NCBI GenBank assembly: GCA_947561585.1
Contig: CANNZV010000927.1
Coordinates: 124,001 to 188,000, forward strand
DNA length: 64,000 nucleotides
From: Caprella mutica
Lineage: Eukaryota; Arthropoda; Malacostraca; Amphipoda; Caprellidae
Direction: 5' to 3'
In this document: piece after piece, positions 38,201-53,240 of the stretch
Position numbering within the stretch: the first letter of the stretch is position 1
Layout of the letters: every line of letters starts with the position of its first letter
Translations under genes and position numbers: made by a program
The notes under the pieces: generated by a model
The model's input: only the letters and a program-made list of their open reading frames with translations
What the model was told of the DNA's origin: nothing
Databases searched by the model: none

Positions 38201-41200
38201 TGTATAATAATGTTCAGAGTAATGTATAATAATGTTCAGAGTAATGTCTAATAATGTTCAGAGTAATATCTAATAATGTTCAGAGTAATGTATAGTAATG
38301 TTCAGAGTAATGTATAATAATGTTCAGAGTAATGTCTAATAATGTTCAGAGTAATGTATAATAATGTTCAGAGTAATGTATAATAATGTTCAGAGTAATG
38401 TCTAATAATGTTCAGAGTAATGTATAATAATGTTCAGAGTAATGTATAATAATGTTCAGAGTAATGTATAATAATGTTCAGAGTAATGTATAATAATGTT
38501 CAGAGTAATGTATAATAATGTTCAGAGTACTGTCTAATAATGTTCAGAGTACTGTCTAAAAATGTTCAGAGTAATGTCTAATAATGTTCAGAGTAATGTC
38601 TAATAATGTTCAGAGTAATGTATAATAATGTTCAGAGTAATGTATAATAATGTTCAGAGTAATGTATAATAATGTTCAGAGTACTGTCTAATAATGTTCA
38701 GAGTAATGTCTAATAATGTTCAGAGTAATGTATAATAATGTTCAGAGTAATGTCTAATAATGTTCAGAGTAATGTATAATAATGTTAAGAGTAATGTATA
38801 ATAATGTTCAGAGTAATGTATAATAATGTTAAGAGTAATGTATAATAATGTTCAGAGTAATGTATAATAATGTTCAGAGTAATGTATAATAATGTTCAGA
38901 GTAATGTACAATAATGTTCAGAGTAATGTATAATAATGTTCAGAGTAATGTCTAATAATGTTCAGAGTAATGTATAATAATGTTCAGAGTAATGTATAAT
39001 AATGTTCAGAGTAATGTCTAATAATGTTCAGAGATATGTACAATAATGTTCAGAGTAATGTATAATAATGTTCAGAGTAATGTATAATAATGTTCAGAGT
39101 AATGTATAATAATGTTCAGAGTAATGTCTAATAATGTTCAGAGTAATGTATAATAATGTTCAGAGTAATGTATAATAATGTTCAGAGTAATGTCTAATAA
39201 TGTTCAGAGTAATATCTAATAATGTTCAGAGTAATGTATAGTAATGTTCAGAGTAATGTATAATAATGTTCAGAGTAATGTCTAATAATGTTCAGAGTAA
39301 TGTATAATAATGTTCAGAGTAATGTATAATAATGTTCAGAGTAATGTCTAACAATGTTCAGAGTAATGTATAATAATGTTCAGAGTAATGTCTAATAATG
39401 TTCAGAGTAATGTCTAATAATGTTCAGAGTAATGTATAGTAATGTTCAGAGTAATGTATAATAATGTTCAGAGTAATGTATAATAATGTTCAGAGTAATG
39501 TATAATAATGTTCAGAGTAATGTATAATAATATTCAGAGTAATGTCTAATAATGTTCAGAGTAATATCTAATAATGTTCAGAGTAATGTATAGTAATGTT
39601 CAGAGTAATGTATAATAATGTTCAGAGTAATGTCTAATAATGTTCAGAGTAATGTATAATGATGTTCAGAGTAATGTATAATAATGTTCAGAGTAATGTC
39701 TAATAATGTTCAGAGTAATGTATAATAATGTTCAGAGTAATGTATAATAATGTTCAGAGTAATGTATAATAATGTTCAGAGTAATGTATAATAATGTTCA
39801 GAGTAATGTATAATAATGTTCAGAGTACTGTCTAATAATGTTCAGAGTACTGTCTAAAAATGTTCAGAGTAATGTCTAATAATGTTCAGAGTAATGTCTA
39901 ATAATGTTCAGAGTAATGTATAATAATGTTAAGAGTAATGTATAATAATGTTCAGAGTAATGTATAATAATGTTCAGAGTAATGTATAATAATGTTCAGA
40001 GTAATGTATAATAATGTTCAGAGTAATGTATAATAATGTTAAGAGTAATGTATAATAATGTTCAGAGTAATGTCTAATAATGTTCAGAGTAATGTATAAT
40101 AATGTTCAGAGTAATGTCTAATAATGTTCAGAGTAATGTATAATAATGTTCAGAGTAATGTATAATAATGTTCAGAGTAATGAATAATAATGTTCAGAGT
40201 AATGTATAATAATGTTCAGAGTAATGTATAATAATGTTCAGAGTAATGTCTAATAATGTTCAGAGTAAGGTATAATAATGTTCAGAGTAATGTATAATAA
40301 TGTTCAGAGTAATGTCTAATAATGTTAAGAGTAATGTATAATAATGTTCAGAGTAATGTCTAATAATGTTCAGAGTAATGTCTAATAATGTTAAGAGTAA
40401 TGTATAATAATGTTCAGAGTAATGTCTAATAATGTTAAGAGTAATGTCTAATAATGTTAAGAGTAATGTCTAATAATGTTCAGAGTAATGTCTAATAATG
40501 TTCAGAGTAATGTATAATAATGTTCAGAGTAATGTATAATAATGTTCAGAGTAATGTATAATAATGTTCAGAGTAATGTATAATAATGTTCAGAGTAATG
40601 TCTAATAATGTTCAGAGTAATGTAAAATAATGTTCAGAGTAATGTATAATAATGTTCAGAGTAATGTCTAATAATGTTCAGAGTAATGTATAATAATGTT
40701 CAGAGTAATGTCTAATAATGTTCAGAGTAATGTCTAATAATGTTAAGAGTAATGTATAATAATGTTCAGAGTAATGTCTAATAATGTTCAGAGTAATGTC
40801 TAATAATGTTCAGAGTAATGTATAATAATGTTCAGAGTAATGTCTAATAATGTTAAGAGTAATGTATAATAATGTTCAGAGTAATGTCTAATAATGTTCA
40901 GAGTAATGTCTAATAATGTTCAGAGTAATGTATAATAATGTTCAGAGTAATGTCTAATAATGTTCAGAGTAATGTATAATAATGTTCAGAGTAATGTATA
41001 ATAATGTTCAGAGTAATGTATAATAATGTTCAGAGTACTGTCTAATAATGTTCAGAGTAATGTCTAATAATGTTCAGAGTAATGTATAATAATGTTCAGA
41101 GTAATGTCTAATAATGTTCAGAGTAATGTATAATAATGTTAAGAGTAATGTATAATAATGTTCAGAGTAATGTCTAATAATGTTCAGAGTAATGTATAAT

Positions 41201-44200
41201 AATGTTCAGAGTAATGTATAATAATGTTCAGAGTAATGTATATTAATGTTCAGAGTAATGTACAATAATGTTCAGAGTAATGTATAATAATGTTCAGAGT
41301 AATGTCTAATAATGTTCAGAGTAATGTATAACAATGTTCAGAGTAATGTCTAATAATGTTCAGAGTAATGTATAATAATGTTCAGAGTAATGTATAATAA
41401 TGTTCAGAGTAATGTATAATAATGTTCAGAGTAATGTATAATAATGTTCAGAGTAATGTATAATAATGTTCAGAGTAATGTATAATAATGTTCAGAGTAA
41501 TGTACATTAATGTTCAGAGTAATGTCTAATAATGTTCAGAGTAATGTCTAATAATGTTCAGAGTAATGTCTAATAATGTTCAGAGTAATGTCTAATAATG
41601 TTCAGAGTAATGTCTAATAATGTTCAGAGTAATGTCTAATAATGTTAAGAGTAATGTCTAATAATGTTCAGAGTAATGTATAATAATGTTCAGAGTAATG
41701 TATAATAATGTTCAGAGTAATGTCTAATAATGTTCAGAGTAATGTCTAATAATGTTCAGAGTAATGTCTAATAATGTTCAGAGTAATGTCTGATAATGTT
41801 CAGAGTAATGTCTAATAATGTTCAGAGTAATGTACAATAATGTTCAGAGTAATGTCTAATAATGTTCAGAGTAATATCTAATAATGTTCAGAGTAATGTC
41901 TAATAATGTTCAGAGTAATGTATAATGATGTTCAGAGTAATGTATAATAATGTTCAGAGTAATGTATAATAATGTTCAGAGTAATGTATAATAATGTTCA
42001 GAGTAATGTATAATAATGTTCAGAGTAATGTATAATAATGTCCGAGTACTGTCTAATAATGTTCAGAGTAATGTATAATAATGTTCAGAGTAATGTATAA
42101 CAATGTTCAGAGTAATGTATAATAATGTTCAGAGTAATGTATAATAATGTTCAGAGTAATGTATAATAATGTTCAGAGTAATGTCTAATAATGTTCAGAG
42201 TAATGTCTAATAATGTTCAGAGTAATGTCTAATAATGTTCAGAGTAATGTCTAATAATGTTCAGAGTAATGTACAATAATGTTCAGAGTAATGTCTAATA
42301 ATGTTCAGAGTAATGTCTAATAATGTTCAGAGTAATGTCTAATAATGTTCAGAGTAATGTATAATGATGTTCAGAGTAATGTATAATAATGTTCAGAGTA
42401 ATGTATAATAATGTTCAGAGTAATGTATAATAATGTTCAGAGTAATGTATAATAATGTTCAGAGTAATGTATAATAATGTTCAGAGTAATGTCTAATAAT
42501 GTTCAGAGTAATGTCTAATAATGTTCAGAGTAATGTCTAATAATGTTCAGAGTAATGTCTAATAATGTTCAGAGTAATGTCTAATAATGTTCAGAGTAAT
42601 GTACAATAATGTTCAGAGTAATGTCTAATAATGTTCAGAGTAATGTCTAATAATGTTCAGAGTAATGTCTAATAATGTTCAGAGTAATGTATAATGATGT
42701 TCAGAGTAATGTATAATAATGTTCAGAGTAATGTATAATAATGTTCAGAGTAATGTATAATAATGTTCAGAGTAATGTATAATAATGTTCAGAGTAATGT
42801 ATAATAATGTCCAGAGTACTGTCTAATAATGTTCAGAGTAATGTATAATAATGTTCAGAGTAATGTATAACAATGTTCAGAGTAATGTATAATAATGTTC
42901 AGAGTAATGTATAATAATGTTCAGAGTAATGTCTAATAATGTTCAGAGTAATGTCTAATAATGTTCTGAGTAATGTCTAATAATGTTCAGAGTAATGTCT
43001 AATAATGTTCAGAGTAATGTATAATGATGTTCAGAGTAATGTATAATAATGTTCAGAGTAATGTATAATAATGTTCAGAGTAATGTATAATAATGTTCAG
43101 AGTAATGTATAATAATGTTCAGAGTAATGTATAATAATGTCCAGAGTACTGTCTAATAATGTTCAGAGTAATGTATAATAATGTTCAGAGTAATGTATAA
43201 CAATGTTCAGAGTAATGTATAATAATGTTCAGAGTAATGTATAATAATGTTCAGAGTAATGTCTAATAATGTTCAGAGTAATGTCTAATAATGTTCAGAG
43301 TAATGTCTAATAATGTTCAGAGTAATGTCTAATAATGTTCAGAGTAATGTCTAATAATGTTCAGAGTAATGTCTAATAATGTTCAGAGTAATGTACAATA
43401 ATGTTCAGAGTAATGTCTAATAATGTTCAGAGTAATGTCTAATAATGTTCAGAGTAATGTCTAATAATGTTCAGAGTAATGTATAATGATGTTCAGAGTA
43501 ATGTATAATAATGTTCAGAGTAATGTATAATAATGTTCAGAGTAATGTCTAATAATGTTCAGTGTAATGTATAATAATGTTCAGAGTAATGTCTAATAAT
43601 GTTCAGAGTAATGTATAATAATGTTCAGAGTAATGTCTAATAATGTTCAGAGTAATGTATAATAATGTTCAGAGTAATGTATAATAATGTTCAGAGTAAT
43701 GTCTAATAATGTTCAGAGTAATGTATAACAATGTTCAGAGTAATGTCTATTAATGTTCAGAGTAATGTATAATAATGTTCAGAGTAATGTATAATAATGT
43801 TCAGAGTAATGTCTAATAATGTTCAGAGTAATGTATAATAATGTTCAGAGTAATGTCTAATAATGTTCAGAGTAATGTATAATAATGTTCAGAGTAATGT
43901 CTAATAATGTTCAGAGTAATGTATAATAATGTTCAGAGTAATGTCTATTAATGTTCAGACTAATGTCTAATAATGTTCAGAGTAATGTATAATAATGTTC
44001 AGAGTAATATATAATAATGTTCAGAGTAATGTATAACAATGTTCAGAGTAATGTATAATAATGTTCAGAGTAATGTATAATAATGTTCAGAGTAATGTCT
44101 AATAATGTTCAGAGTAATGTATAATAATGTTCAGAGTAATGTATAATAATGTTCAGAGTAATGTATAATAATGTTCAGAGTAATGTATAATAATGTTCAG

Positions 44201-44850
44201 AGTAATGTATAATAATGTTCAGAGTAATGTATAATAATGTTCAGAGTAATGTCTAATAATGTTCAGAGTAATGTATAATAATGTTCAGAGTAATGTATAA
44301 TAATGTTCAGAGTAATGTATAATAATGTTCAGAGTAATGTATAATAATGTACAGAGTAATGTATAACAATGTTCTGAGTAATGTATAATAATGTTCAGAG
44401 TAATGTATAATAATGTTCAGAGTAATGTATAATAATGTTCAGAGTAATGTATAATAATGTTCAGAGTAATGTCTAATAATGTTCAGAGTAATGTCTAATA
44501 ATGTTCAGAGTAATGTCTAATAATGTTCAGAGTAATGTATAATAATGTTCAGAGTAATGTATAATAATGTTCAGAGTAATGTATAATAATGTTCAGAGTA
44601 ATGTATAATAATGTTCAGAGTAATGTATAATAATGTTCAGAGTAATGTATAATAATGCTCAGAGTAATGTATAATAATGTTCAGAGTAATGTATAATAAT
44701 GTTCAGAGTAATGTATAATAATGTTCAGAGTAATGTATAATAATGTTTAGAGTAATGTATAATAATGTTCAGAGTAATGTCTAATAATGTTCAGAGTAAT
44801 GTCTAATAATTTTCAGAGTAATGGATAATAATGTTCAGAGTAATGTATAG
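32260..44850. repeat. Giant tandem duplication, second copy (block B)
   Basis: The offset to block A changes in whole-unit steps along the block: 14,673 to about 35660, then 13,441 (56 units missing), 13,463, 11,857 near 40.2 kb, 12,539 from about 41.5 kb, 12,517 and finally 12,605. These steps record internal deletions and additions since the duplication. The 1-bp deletion GTCCGAGTAC of block A (29501) is also here (42040), as are GTTCTGAG (30424 and 42963) and CAGTGTAATG (31022 and 43561). Confidence 0.8.
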
Positions 44851-47800
44851 TAATGTTCAGAGTAATGTATAATAATGTTCAGAGTAATGTCTAATAATGT
44901 TCAGAGTAATGTATAATAATGTTCAGAGTAATGTATAATAATGTTCAGAGTAATGTCTAATAATGTTCAAAGTAATGTATAATAATGTTCAGAGTAATGT
45001 CTAATAATGTTCAGAGTAATGTATAATAATGTTCAGAGTAATGTCTAATAATGTTCAGAGTAATGTATAATAATGTTCAGAGTAATGTCTAATAATGTTC
45101 AAAGTAATGTATAATAATGTTCAGAGTAATGTATAATAATGTTCAGAGTAATGTATAATAATGTTCAGAGTAATGTATAATAATGTTCAGAGTAATGTCT
45201 AATAATGTTCAGAGTAATGTCTAATAATGTTCAGAGTAATGTCTAATAATGTTCAGAGATATGTACAATAATGTTCAGAGTAATGTATAATAATGTTCAG
45301 AGTAATGTCTAATAATGTTCAGAGTAATGTATAATAATGTTCAGAGTAATGTATAATAATGTTCAGAGTACTGTCTAATAATGTTCAGAGTACTGTATAA
45401 TAATGTTCAGAGTAATGTATAATAATGTTCAGAGTAATGTATAATAATGTTCAGAGTACTGTCTAATAATGTTCAGAGTAATGTCTAATAATGTTCAGAG
45501 TAATGTCTAATAATGTTCAGAGTAATGTCTAATAATGTTCAGAGTAATGTATAATAATGTTCAGAGTAATGTCTAATAATGTTCAGAGTAATGTATAATA
45601 ATGTTCAGAGTAATGTCTAATAATGTTCAGAGTAATGTCTAATAATGTTCAGAGTAATGTATAATAATGTTCAGAGTAATGTATAATAATGTTCAGAGTA
45701 ATGTCTAATAATGTTCAGAGTAATGTCTAATAATGTTCAGAGTAATGTATAATAATGTTCAGAGTAATGTATAATAATGTTCAGAGTAATGTCTAATAAT
45801 GTTCAGAGTAATGTATAACAATGTTCAGAGTAATGTATAATAATGTTCAGAGTAATGTATAATAATGTTCAGAGTACTGTCTAATAATGTTCAGAGTAAT
45901 GTCTAATAATGTTCAGAGTAATGTCTAATAATGTTCAGAGTAATGTCTAATAATGTTCAGAGTAATGTCTAATAATGTTAAGAGTAATGTATAATAATGT
46001 TCAGAGTAATGTATAATAATGTTCAGAGTAATGTCTAATAATGTTCAGAGTAATGTATAATAATGTTCAGAGTAATGTATAATAATGTTCAGAGTAATGT
46101 ATAATAATGTTCAGAGTAATGTCTAATAATGTTCAGAGTAATGTATAATAATGTTCAGAGTAATGTATAATAATGTTCAGAGTAATGTCTAATAATGTTC
46201 AGAGTAATGTCTAATAATGTTCAGAGTAATGTATAATAATGTTCAGAGTAATGTATAATAATGTTCAGAGTAATGTATAATAATGTTCAGAGTAATGTAT
46301 AATAATGTTCAGAGTAATGTCTAATAATGTTCAGAGTAATGTCTAATAATGTTCAGAGTAATGTCTAATAATGTTCAGAGTAATGTATAATAATGTTCAG
46401 AGTAATGTATAATAATGTTCAGAGTAATGTCTAATAATGTTCAGAGTAATGTCTAATAATGTTCAGAGTAATGTATAATAATGTTCAGAGTAATGTCTAA
46501 TAATGTTCAGAGTAATGTCTAATAATGTTCAGAGTAATGTATAATAATGTTCAGAGTAATGTATAATAATGTTCAGAGTAATGTATAATAATGTTCAGAG
46601 TAATGTCTAATAATGTTCAGAGTAATGTCTAATAATGTTCAGAGTAATGTATAATAATGTTCAGAGTAATGTATAATAATGTTCAGAGTAATGTATAATA
46701 ATGTTCAGAGTAATGTATAATAATGTTCAGAGTAATGTATAATAATGTTCAGAGTAATGTCTAATAATGTTCAGAGTAATGTCTAATAATGTTCAGAGTA
46801 ATGTCTAATAATGTTCAGAGTAATGTATAATAATGTTCAGAGTAATGTATAATAATGTTCAGAGTAATGTATAATAATGTTCAGAGTAATGTATAATAAT
46901 GTTCAGAGTAATGTATAATAATGTTCAGAGTTATGTCTAATAATGTTCAGAGTAATGTATAATAATGTTCAGAGATATGTACAATAATGTTCAGAGTAAT
47001 GTATAATAATGTTCAGAGTAATGTATAATAATGTTCAGAGTTATGTATAATAATGTTCAGAGTAATGTATAATAATGTTCAGAGTAATGTCTAATAATGT
47101 TCAGAGTAATGTATAATAATGTTCAGAGTAATGTCTAATAAAGTTCAGAGTAATGTATAATAATGTTCAGAGTAATGTATAATAATGTTCAGAGTAATGT
47201 ATAATAATGTTCAGAGTAATGTATAATAATGTTCAGAGTAATGTATAATAATGTTCAGAGTAATGTCTAATAATGTTCAGAGTAATGTCTAATAATGTTC
47301 AGAGTAATGTATAATAATGTTCAGAGTAATGTATAATAATGTTCAGAGTAATGTATAATAATGTTCAGAGTAATGTATAATAATGTTCAGAGTAATGTAT
47401 AATAATGTTCAGAGTAATGTAAAATAATGTTCAGAGTAATGTATAATAATGTTCAGAGTACTGTTTAATAATGTTCAGAGTAATGTATAATAATGTTCAG
47501 AGTAATGTATAATAATGTTCAGAGTAATGTCTAATAATGTTCAGAGTAATGTCTAATAATGTTCAGAGTAATGTATAATAATGTTCAGAGTAATGTATAA
47601 TAATGTTCAGAGTAATGTATAATAATGTTCAGAGTAATGTATAATAATATTCAGAGTAATGTATAATAATGTTCAGAGTAATGTATAATAATGTTCAGAG
47701 TAATGTATAATAATATTCAGAGTAATGTATAATAATGTTCAGAGTAATGTCTAATAATGTTCAGAGTAATGTATAATAATGTTCAGAGTAATGTATAATA

Positions 47801-50450
47801 ATGTTCAGAGTAATGTCTAATAATGTTCAGAGTAATGTCTAATAATGTTCAGAGTAATGTCTAATAATGTTCAGAGTAATGTATAATAATGTTCAGAGTA
47901 ATGTCTAATAATGTTCAGAGTAATGTATAATAATGTTCAGAGTAATGTATAATAATGTTCAGAGTAATGTATAATAATGTTCAGAGTAATGTATAATAAT
48001 GTTCAGAGTAATGTCTAATAATGTTCAGAGTAATGTCTAATAATGTTCAGAGTAATGTATAATAATGTTCAGAGTAATGTATAATAATGTTCAGAGTAAT
48101 GTATAATAATGTTCAGAGTAATGTATAATAATGTTCAGAGTAATGTATAATAATGTTCAGAGTAATGTATAATAATGTTCAGAGTAATGTATAATAATGT
48201 TCAGAGTAATGTATAATAATGTTCAGAGTAATGTATAATAATGTTCAGAGTAATGTATAATAATGTTCAGAGTAATGTATAATAATGTTCAGAGTAATGT
48301 CTAATAATGTTCAGAGTAATGTATAATAATGTTCAGAGTAATGTCTAATAATGTTCAGAGTAATGTATAATAATGTTCAGAGTAATGTCTATTAATGTTC
48401 AGACTAATGTCTAATAATGTTCAGAGTAATGTATAATAATGTTCAGAGTAATGTATAATAATGTTCAGAGTAATGTATAACAATGTTCAGAGTAATGTAT
48501 AATAATGTTCAGAGTAATGTCTAATAATGTTCAGAGTAATGTATAATAATGTTCAGAGTAATGTCTAATAATGTTCAGAGTAATGTATAATAATGTTCAG
48601 AGTAATGTATAATAATGTTCAGAGTAATGTATAATAATGTTCAGAGTAATGTATAATAATGTTCAGAGTAATGTATAATAATGTTCAGAGTAATGTATAA
48701 TAATGTTCAGAGTAATGTCTAATAATGTTCAGAGTAATGTATAATAATGTTCAGAGTAATGTATAATAATGTTCAGAGTAATGTATAATAATGTTCAGAG
48801 TAATGTATAATAATGTACAGAGTAATGTATAACAATGTTCTGAGTAATGTATAATAATGTTCAGAGTAATGTATAATAATGTTCAGAGTAATGTATAATA
48901 ATGTTCAGAGTAATGTATAATAATGTTCAGAGTAATGTCTAATAATGTTCAGAGTAATGTCTAATAATGTTCAGAGTAATGTCTAATAATGTTCAGAGTA
49001 ATGTATAATAATGTTCAGAGTAATGTATAATAATGTTCAGAGTAATGTATAATAATGTTCAGAGTAATGTATAATAATGTTCAGAGTAATGTATAATAAT
49101 GTTCAGAGTAATGTATAATAATGCTCAGAGTAATGTATAATAATGTTCAGAGTAATGTATAATAATGTTCAGAGTAATGTATAATAATGTTCAGAGTAAT
49201 GTATAATAATGTTTAGAGTAATGTATAATAATGTTCAGAGTAATGTCTAATAATGTTCAGAGTAATGTCTAATAATTTTCAGAGTAATGGATAATAATGT
49301 TCAGAGTAATGTATAGTAATGTTCAGAGTAATGTATAATAATGTTCAGAGTAATGTCTAATAATGTTCAGAGTAATGTATAATAATGTTCAGAGTAATGT
49401 ATAATAATGTTCAGAGTAATGTCTAATAATGTTCAAAGTAATGTATAATAATGTTCAGAGTAATGTCTAATAATGTTCAGAGTAATGTATAATAATGTTC
49501 AGAGTAATGTCTAATAATGTTCAGAGTAATGTATAATAATGTTCAGAGTAATGTCTAATAATGTTCAAAGTAATGTATAATAATGTTCAGAGTAATGTAT
49601 AATAATGTTCAGAGTAATGTATAATAATGTTCAGAGTAATGTATAATAATGTTCAGAGTAATGTCTAATAATGTTCAGAGTAATGTCTAATAATGTTCAG
49701 AGTAATGTCTAATAATGTTCAGAGATATGTACAATAATGTTCAGAGTAATGTATAATAATGTTCAGAGTAATGTCTAATAATGTTCAGAGTAATGTATAA
49801 TAATGTTCAGAGTAATGTATAATAATGTTCAGAGTACTGTCTAATAATGTTCAGAGTACTGTATAATAATGTTCAGAGTAATGTATAATAATGTTCAGAG
49901 TAATGTATAATAATGTTCAGAGTACTGTCTAATAATGTTCAGAGTAATGTCTAATAATGTTCAGAGTAATGTCTAATAATGTTCAGAGTAATGTCTAATA
50001 ATGTTCAGAGTAATGTATAATAATGTTCAGAGTAATGTCTAATAATGTTCAGAGTAATGTATAATAATGTTCAGAGTAATGTCTAATAATGTTCAGAGTA
50101 ATGTCTAATAATGTTCAGAGTAATGTATAATAATGTTCAGAGTAATGTATAATAATGTTCAGAGTAATGTCTAATAATGTTCAGAGTAATGTCTAATAAT
50201 GTTCAGAGTAATGTATAATAATGTTCAGAGTAATGTATAATAATGTTCAGAGTAATGTCTAATAATGTTCAGAGTAATGTATAACAATGTTCAGAGTAAT
50301 GTATAATAATGTTCAGAGTAATGTATAATAATGTTCAGAGTACTGTCTAATAATGTTCAGAGTAATGTCTAATAATGTTCAGAGTAATGTCTAATAATGT
50401 TCAGAGTAATGTCTAATAATGTTCAGAGTAATGTCTAATAATGTTAAGAG
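43940..50450. repeat. Distal duplication inside the satellite, offset about 4,466 bp
   Basis: The end of block B is repeated once more. TGTACAGAG followed by GTTCTGAG at 44349 recurs at 48815, TAATGGATAATAATG plus TATAGTAATG at 44823 recurs at about 49289, and AGAGATATGTAC at 45255 recurs at 49721. The offset is 4,466 bp (203 units), or 202 units at the CTATTAATGTTCAGACTAATG marker (43947 and 48391). Confidence 0.75.
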
Positions 50451-52607
50451 TAATGTATAATAATGTTCAGAGTAATGTATAATAATGTTCAGAGTAATGT
50501 CTAATAATGTTCAGAGTAATGTATAATAATGTTCAGAGTAATGTATAATAATGTTCAGAGTAATGTATAATAATGTTCAGAGTAATGTCTAATAATGTTC
50601 AGAGTAATGTATAATAATGTTCAGAGTAATGTCTAATAATGTTCAGAGTAATGTCTAATAATGTTCAGAGTAATGTATAATAATGTTCAGAGTAATGTAT
50701 AATAATGTTCAGAGTAATGTATAACAATGTTCAGAGTAATGTATAATAATGTTCAGAGTAATGTATAATAATGTTCAGAGTAATGTCTAATAATGTTCAG
50801 AGTAATGTATAATAATGTTCAGAGTAATGTATAATAATGTTCAGAGTAATGTATTATAATGTTCAGAGTAATGTATAATAATGTTCAGAGTAATGTATAA
50901 TAATGTTCAAAGTAATGTACAATAATGTTCAGAGTAATGTATAATAATGTTCAGAGTAATGTATAATAATGTTCAGAGTAATGTCTAATAATGTTAAGAG
51001 TAATGTATAATAATGTTCAGAGTAATGTCTAATAATGTTCAGAGTAATGTATAATAATGTTCAGAGTAATGTATAATAATGTTCAGAGTAATGTATAATA
51101 ATGTTCAGAGTAATGTATAATAATGTTCTGAGTAATGTATAATAATGTTCAGAGTAATGTCTAATAATGTTCAGAGTAATGTATAATAATGTTCAGAGTA
51201 ATGTCTATTAATGTTCAGAGTAATGTATAATAATGTTCAGAGTAATGTATAATAATGTTCAGAGTAATGTATAATAATGTTCAGAGCAATGTATAATAAT
51301 GTTCAGAGTAATGTATAATAATGTTCAGAGTAATGTATAATAATGTTCAGAGTAATGTATAATAATGTTCAGAGTAATGTATAATAATGTTCAGAGTAAT
51401 GTATAATAATGTTCAGAGTAATGTTTAATAATGTTCAGAGTAATGTCTAATAATGATCAGAGTAATGTATAATAATGTTCAGAGTTATGTCTAATAATGT
51501 TCAGAGTAATGTATAATAATGTTCAGCGTAATGTATAATAATGTTCAGAGTAATGTATAATAATGTTCAGAGTAATGTATAATAATGTTCAGAGTAATGT
51601 ATAATAATGTTCAGAGTAATGTATAATAATGTTCAGAGTAATGTATAATAATGTTCAGAGTAATGTATAATAATGTTCAGAGTAATGTCTAATAATGTTC
51701 AGAGTAATGTATAACAATGTTCAGAGTAATGTCTATTAATGTTAAGAGTAATGTATAATAATGTTCAGAGTAATGTCTAATAATGTTCAGAGTAATGTCT
51801 AATAATGTTCAGAGTAATGTCTAATAATGTTCAGAGTAATGTCTAATAATGTTCAGAGTAATGTCTAATAATGCTCAGAGTAATGTCTAATAATGTTCAG
51901 AGTAATGTCTAATAATGTTCAGAGTAATGTCTAATAATGTTCAGAGTAATGTCTAATAATGTTCAGAGTAATGTATAATAATGTTCAGAGTAATGTATAA
52001 TAATGTTCAGAGTAATGTCTAATAATGTTCAGAGTAATGTATAATAATGTTCAGAGTTATGTCTAATAATGTTCAGAGTAATGTATAATAATGTTCAGCG
52101 TAATGTCTAATAATGTTCAGAGTAATGTATAATAATGTTCAGAGTAATGTATAATAATGTTCAGAGTAATGTATAATAATGTTCAGAGTAATGTATAATA
52201 ATGTTCAGAGTAATGTATAATAATGTTCAGAGTAATGTATAATAATGTTCAGAGTAATGTCTAATAATGTTCAGAGTAATGTATAATAATGTTCAGAGTA
52301 ATGTCTAATAATGTTCAGAGTAATGTATAACAATGTTCAGAGTAATGTCTATTAATGTTAAGAGTAATGTATAATAATGTTCAGAGTAATGTCTAATAAT
52401 GTTCAGAGTAATGTCTAATAATGTTCAGAGTAATGTCTAATAATGTTCAGAGTAATGTATAATAATGTTCAGAGTAATGTCTAATAATGTTCAGAGTAAT
52501 GTCTAATAATGTTCAGAGTAATGTCTAATAATGTTCAGAGTAATGTCTAATAATGTTCAGAGTAATGTCTAATAATGTTCAGAGTAATGCATAATAATGT
52601 TCAGAGT

Positions 52608-53240
52608 AATGTATAATATTCAGAGTAATGTATAATAATGTTCAGAGTAATGTCTAATAATGTTCAGAGTAATGTCTAATAATGTTCAGAGTAATGTATA
52701 ATAATGTTCAGAGTAATGTATAATAAATGTTCAGAGTAATGTATAATAATGTTCAGAGTAATGTCTAATAATGTTCAGAGTAATGTCTAATAATGTTCAG
52801 AGTAATGTATAATAATGTTCAGAGTAATGTATAATAATGTTCAGAGTAATGTATAATAATGTTCAGAGTAATGTATAATAATGTTCAGAGTAATGTAATG
52901 TTCAATAATAATGTTCAGAGTAATGTATAATAATGTTCAGAGTAATGTATAATAATGTTCAGAGTAATGTATAATAATGTTCAGAGTAATGTATAATAAT
53001 GTTCAGAGTAATGTATAATAATGTTCAGAGTAATGTCTAATAATGTTCAGAGTAATGTCTAATAATGTTCAGAGTAATGTCTAATAATGTTCAGAGTAAT
53101 GTATAATAATGTTCAGAGTAATGTATAATAATGTTCAGAGTAATGTATAATAATGTTCAGAGTAATGTATAATAATGTTCAGAGTAATGTATAATAATGT
53201 TCAGAGTATGTCTAATAATGTTCAGTAATTAATAATGTTC
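52608..53240. other. Cluster of small indels that break and restore satellite phase
   Basis: Five length changes fall within about 630 bp: minus 3 at 52611-52620 (TATAATATTCAG), plus 1 at 52731 (TAATAAATG), plus 8 at 52891 (TAATGTAATGTTCAATAATA), minus 1 at 53206 (AGAGTATGTC) and minus 5 at 53221 (TTCAGTAATTAATAATG). They sum to zero, so the phase after 53241 equals that before. Confidence 0.9.
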
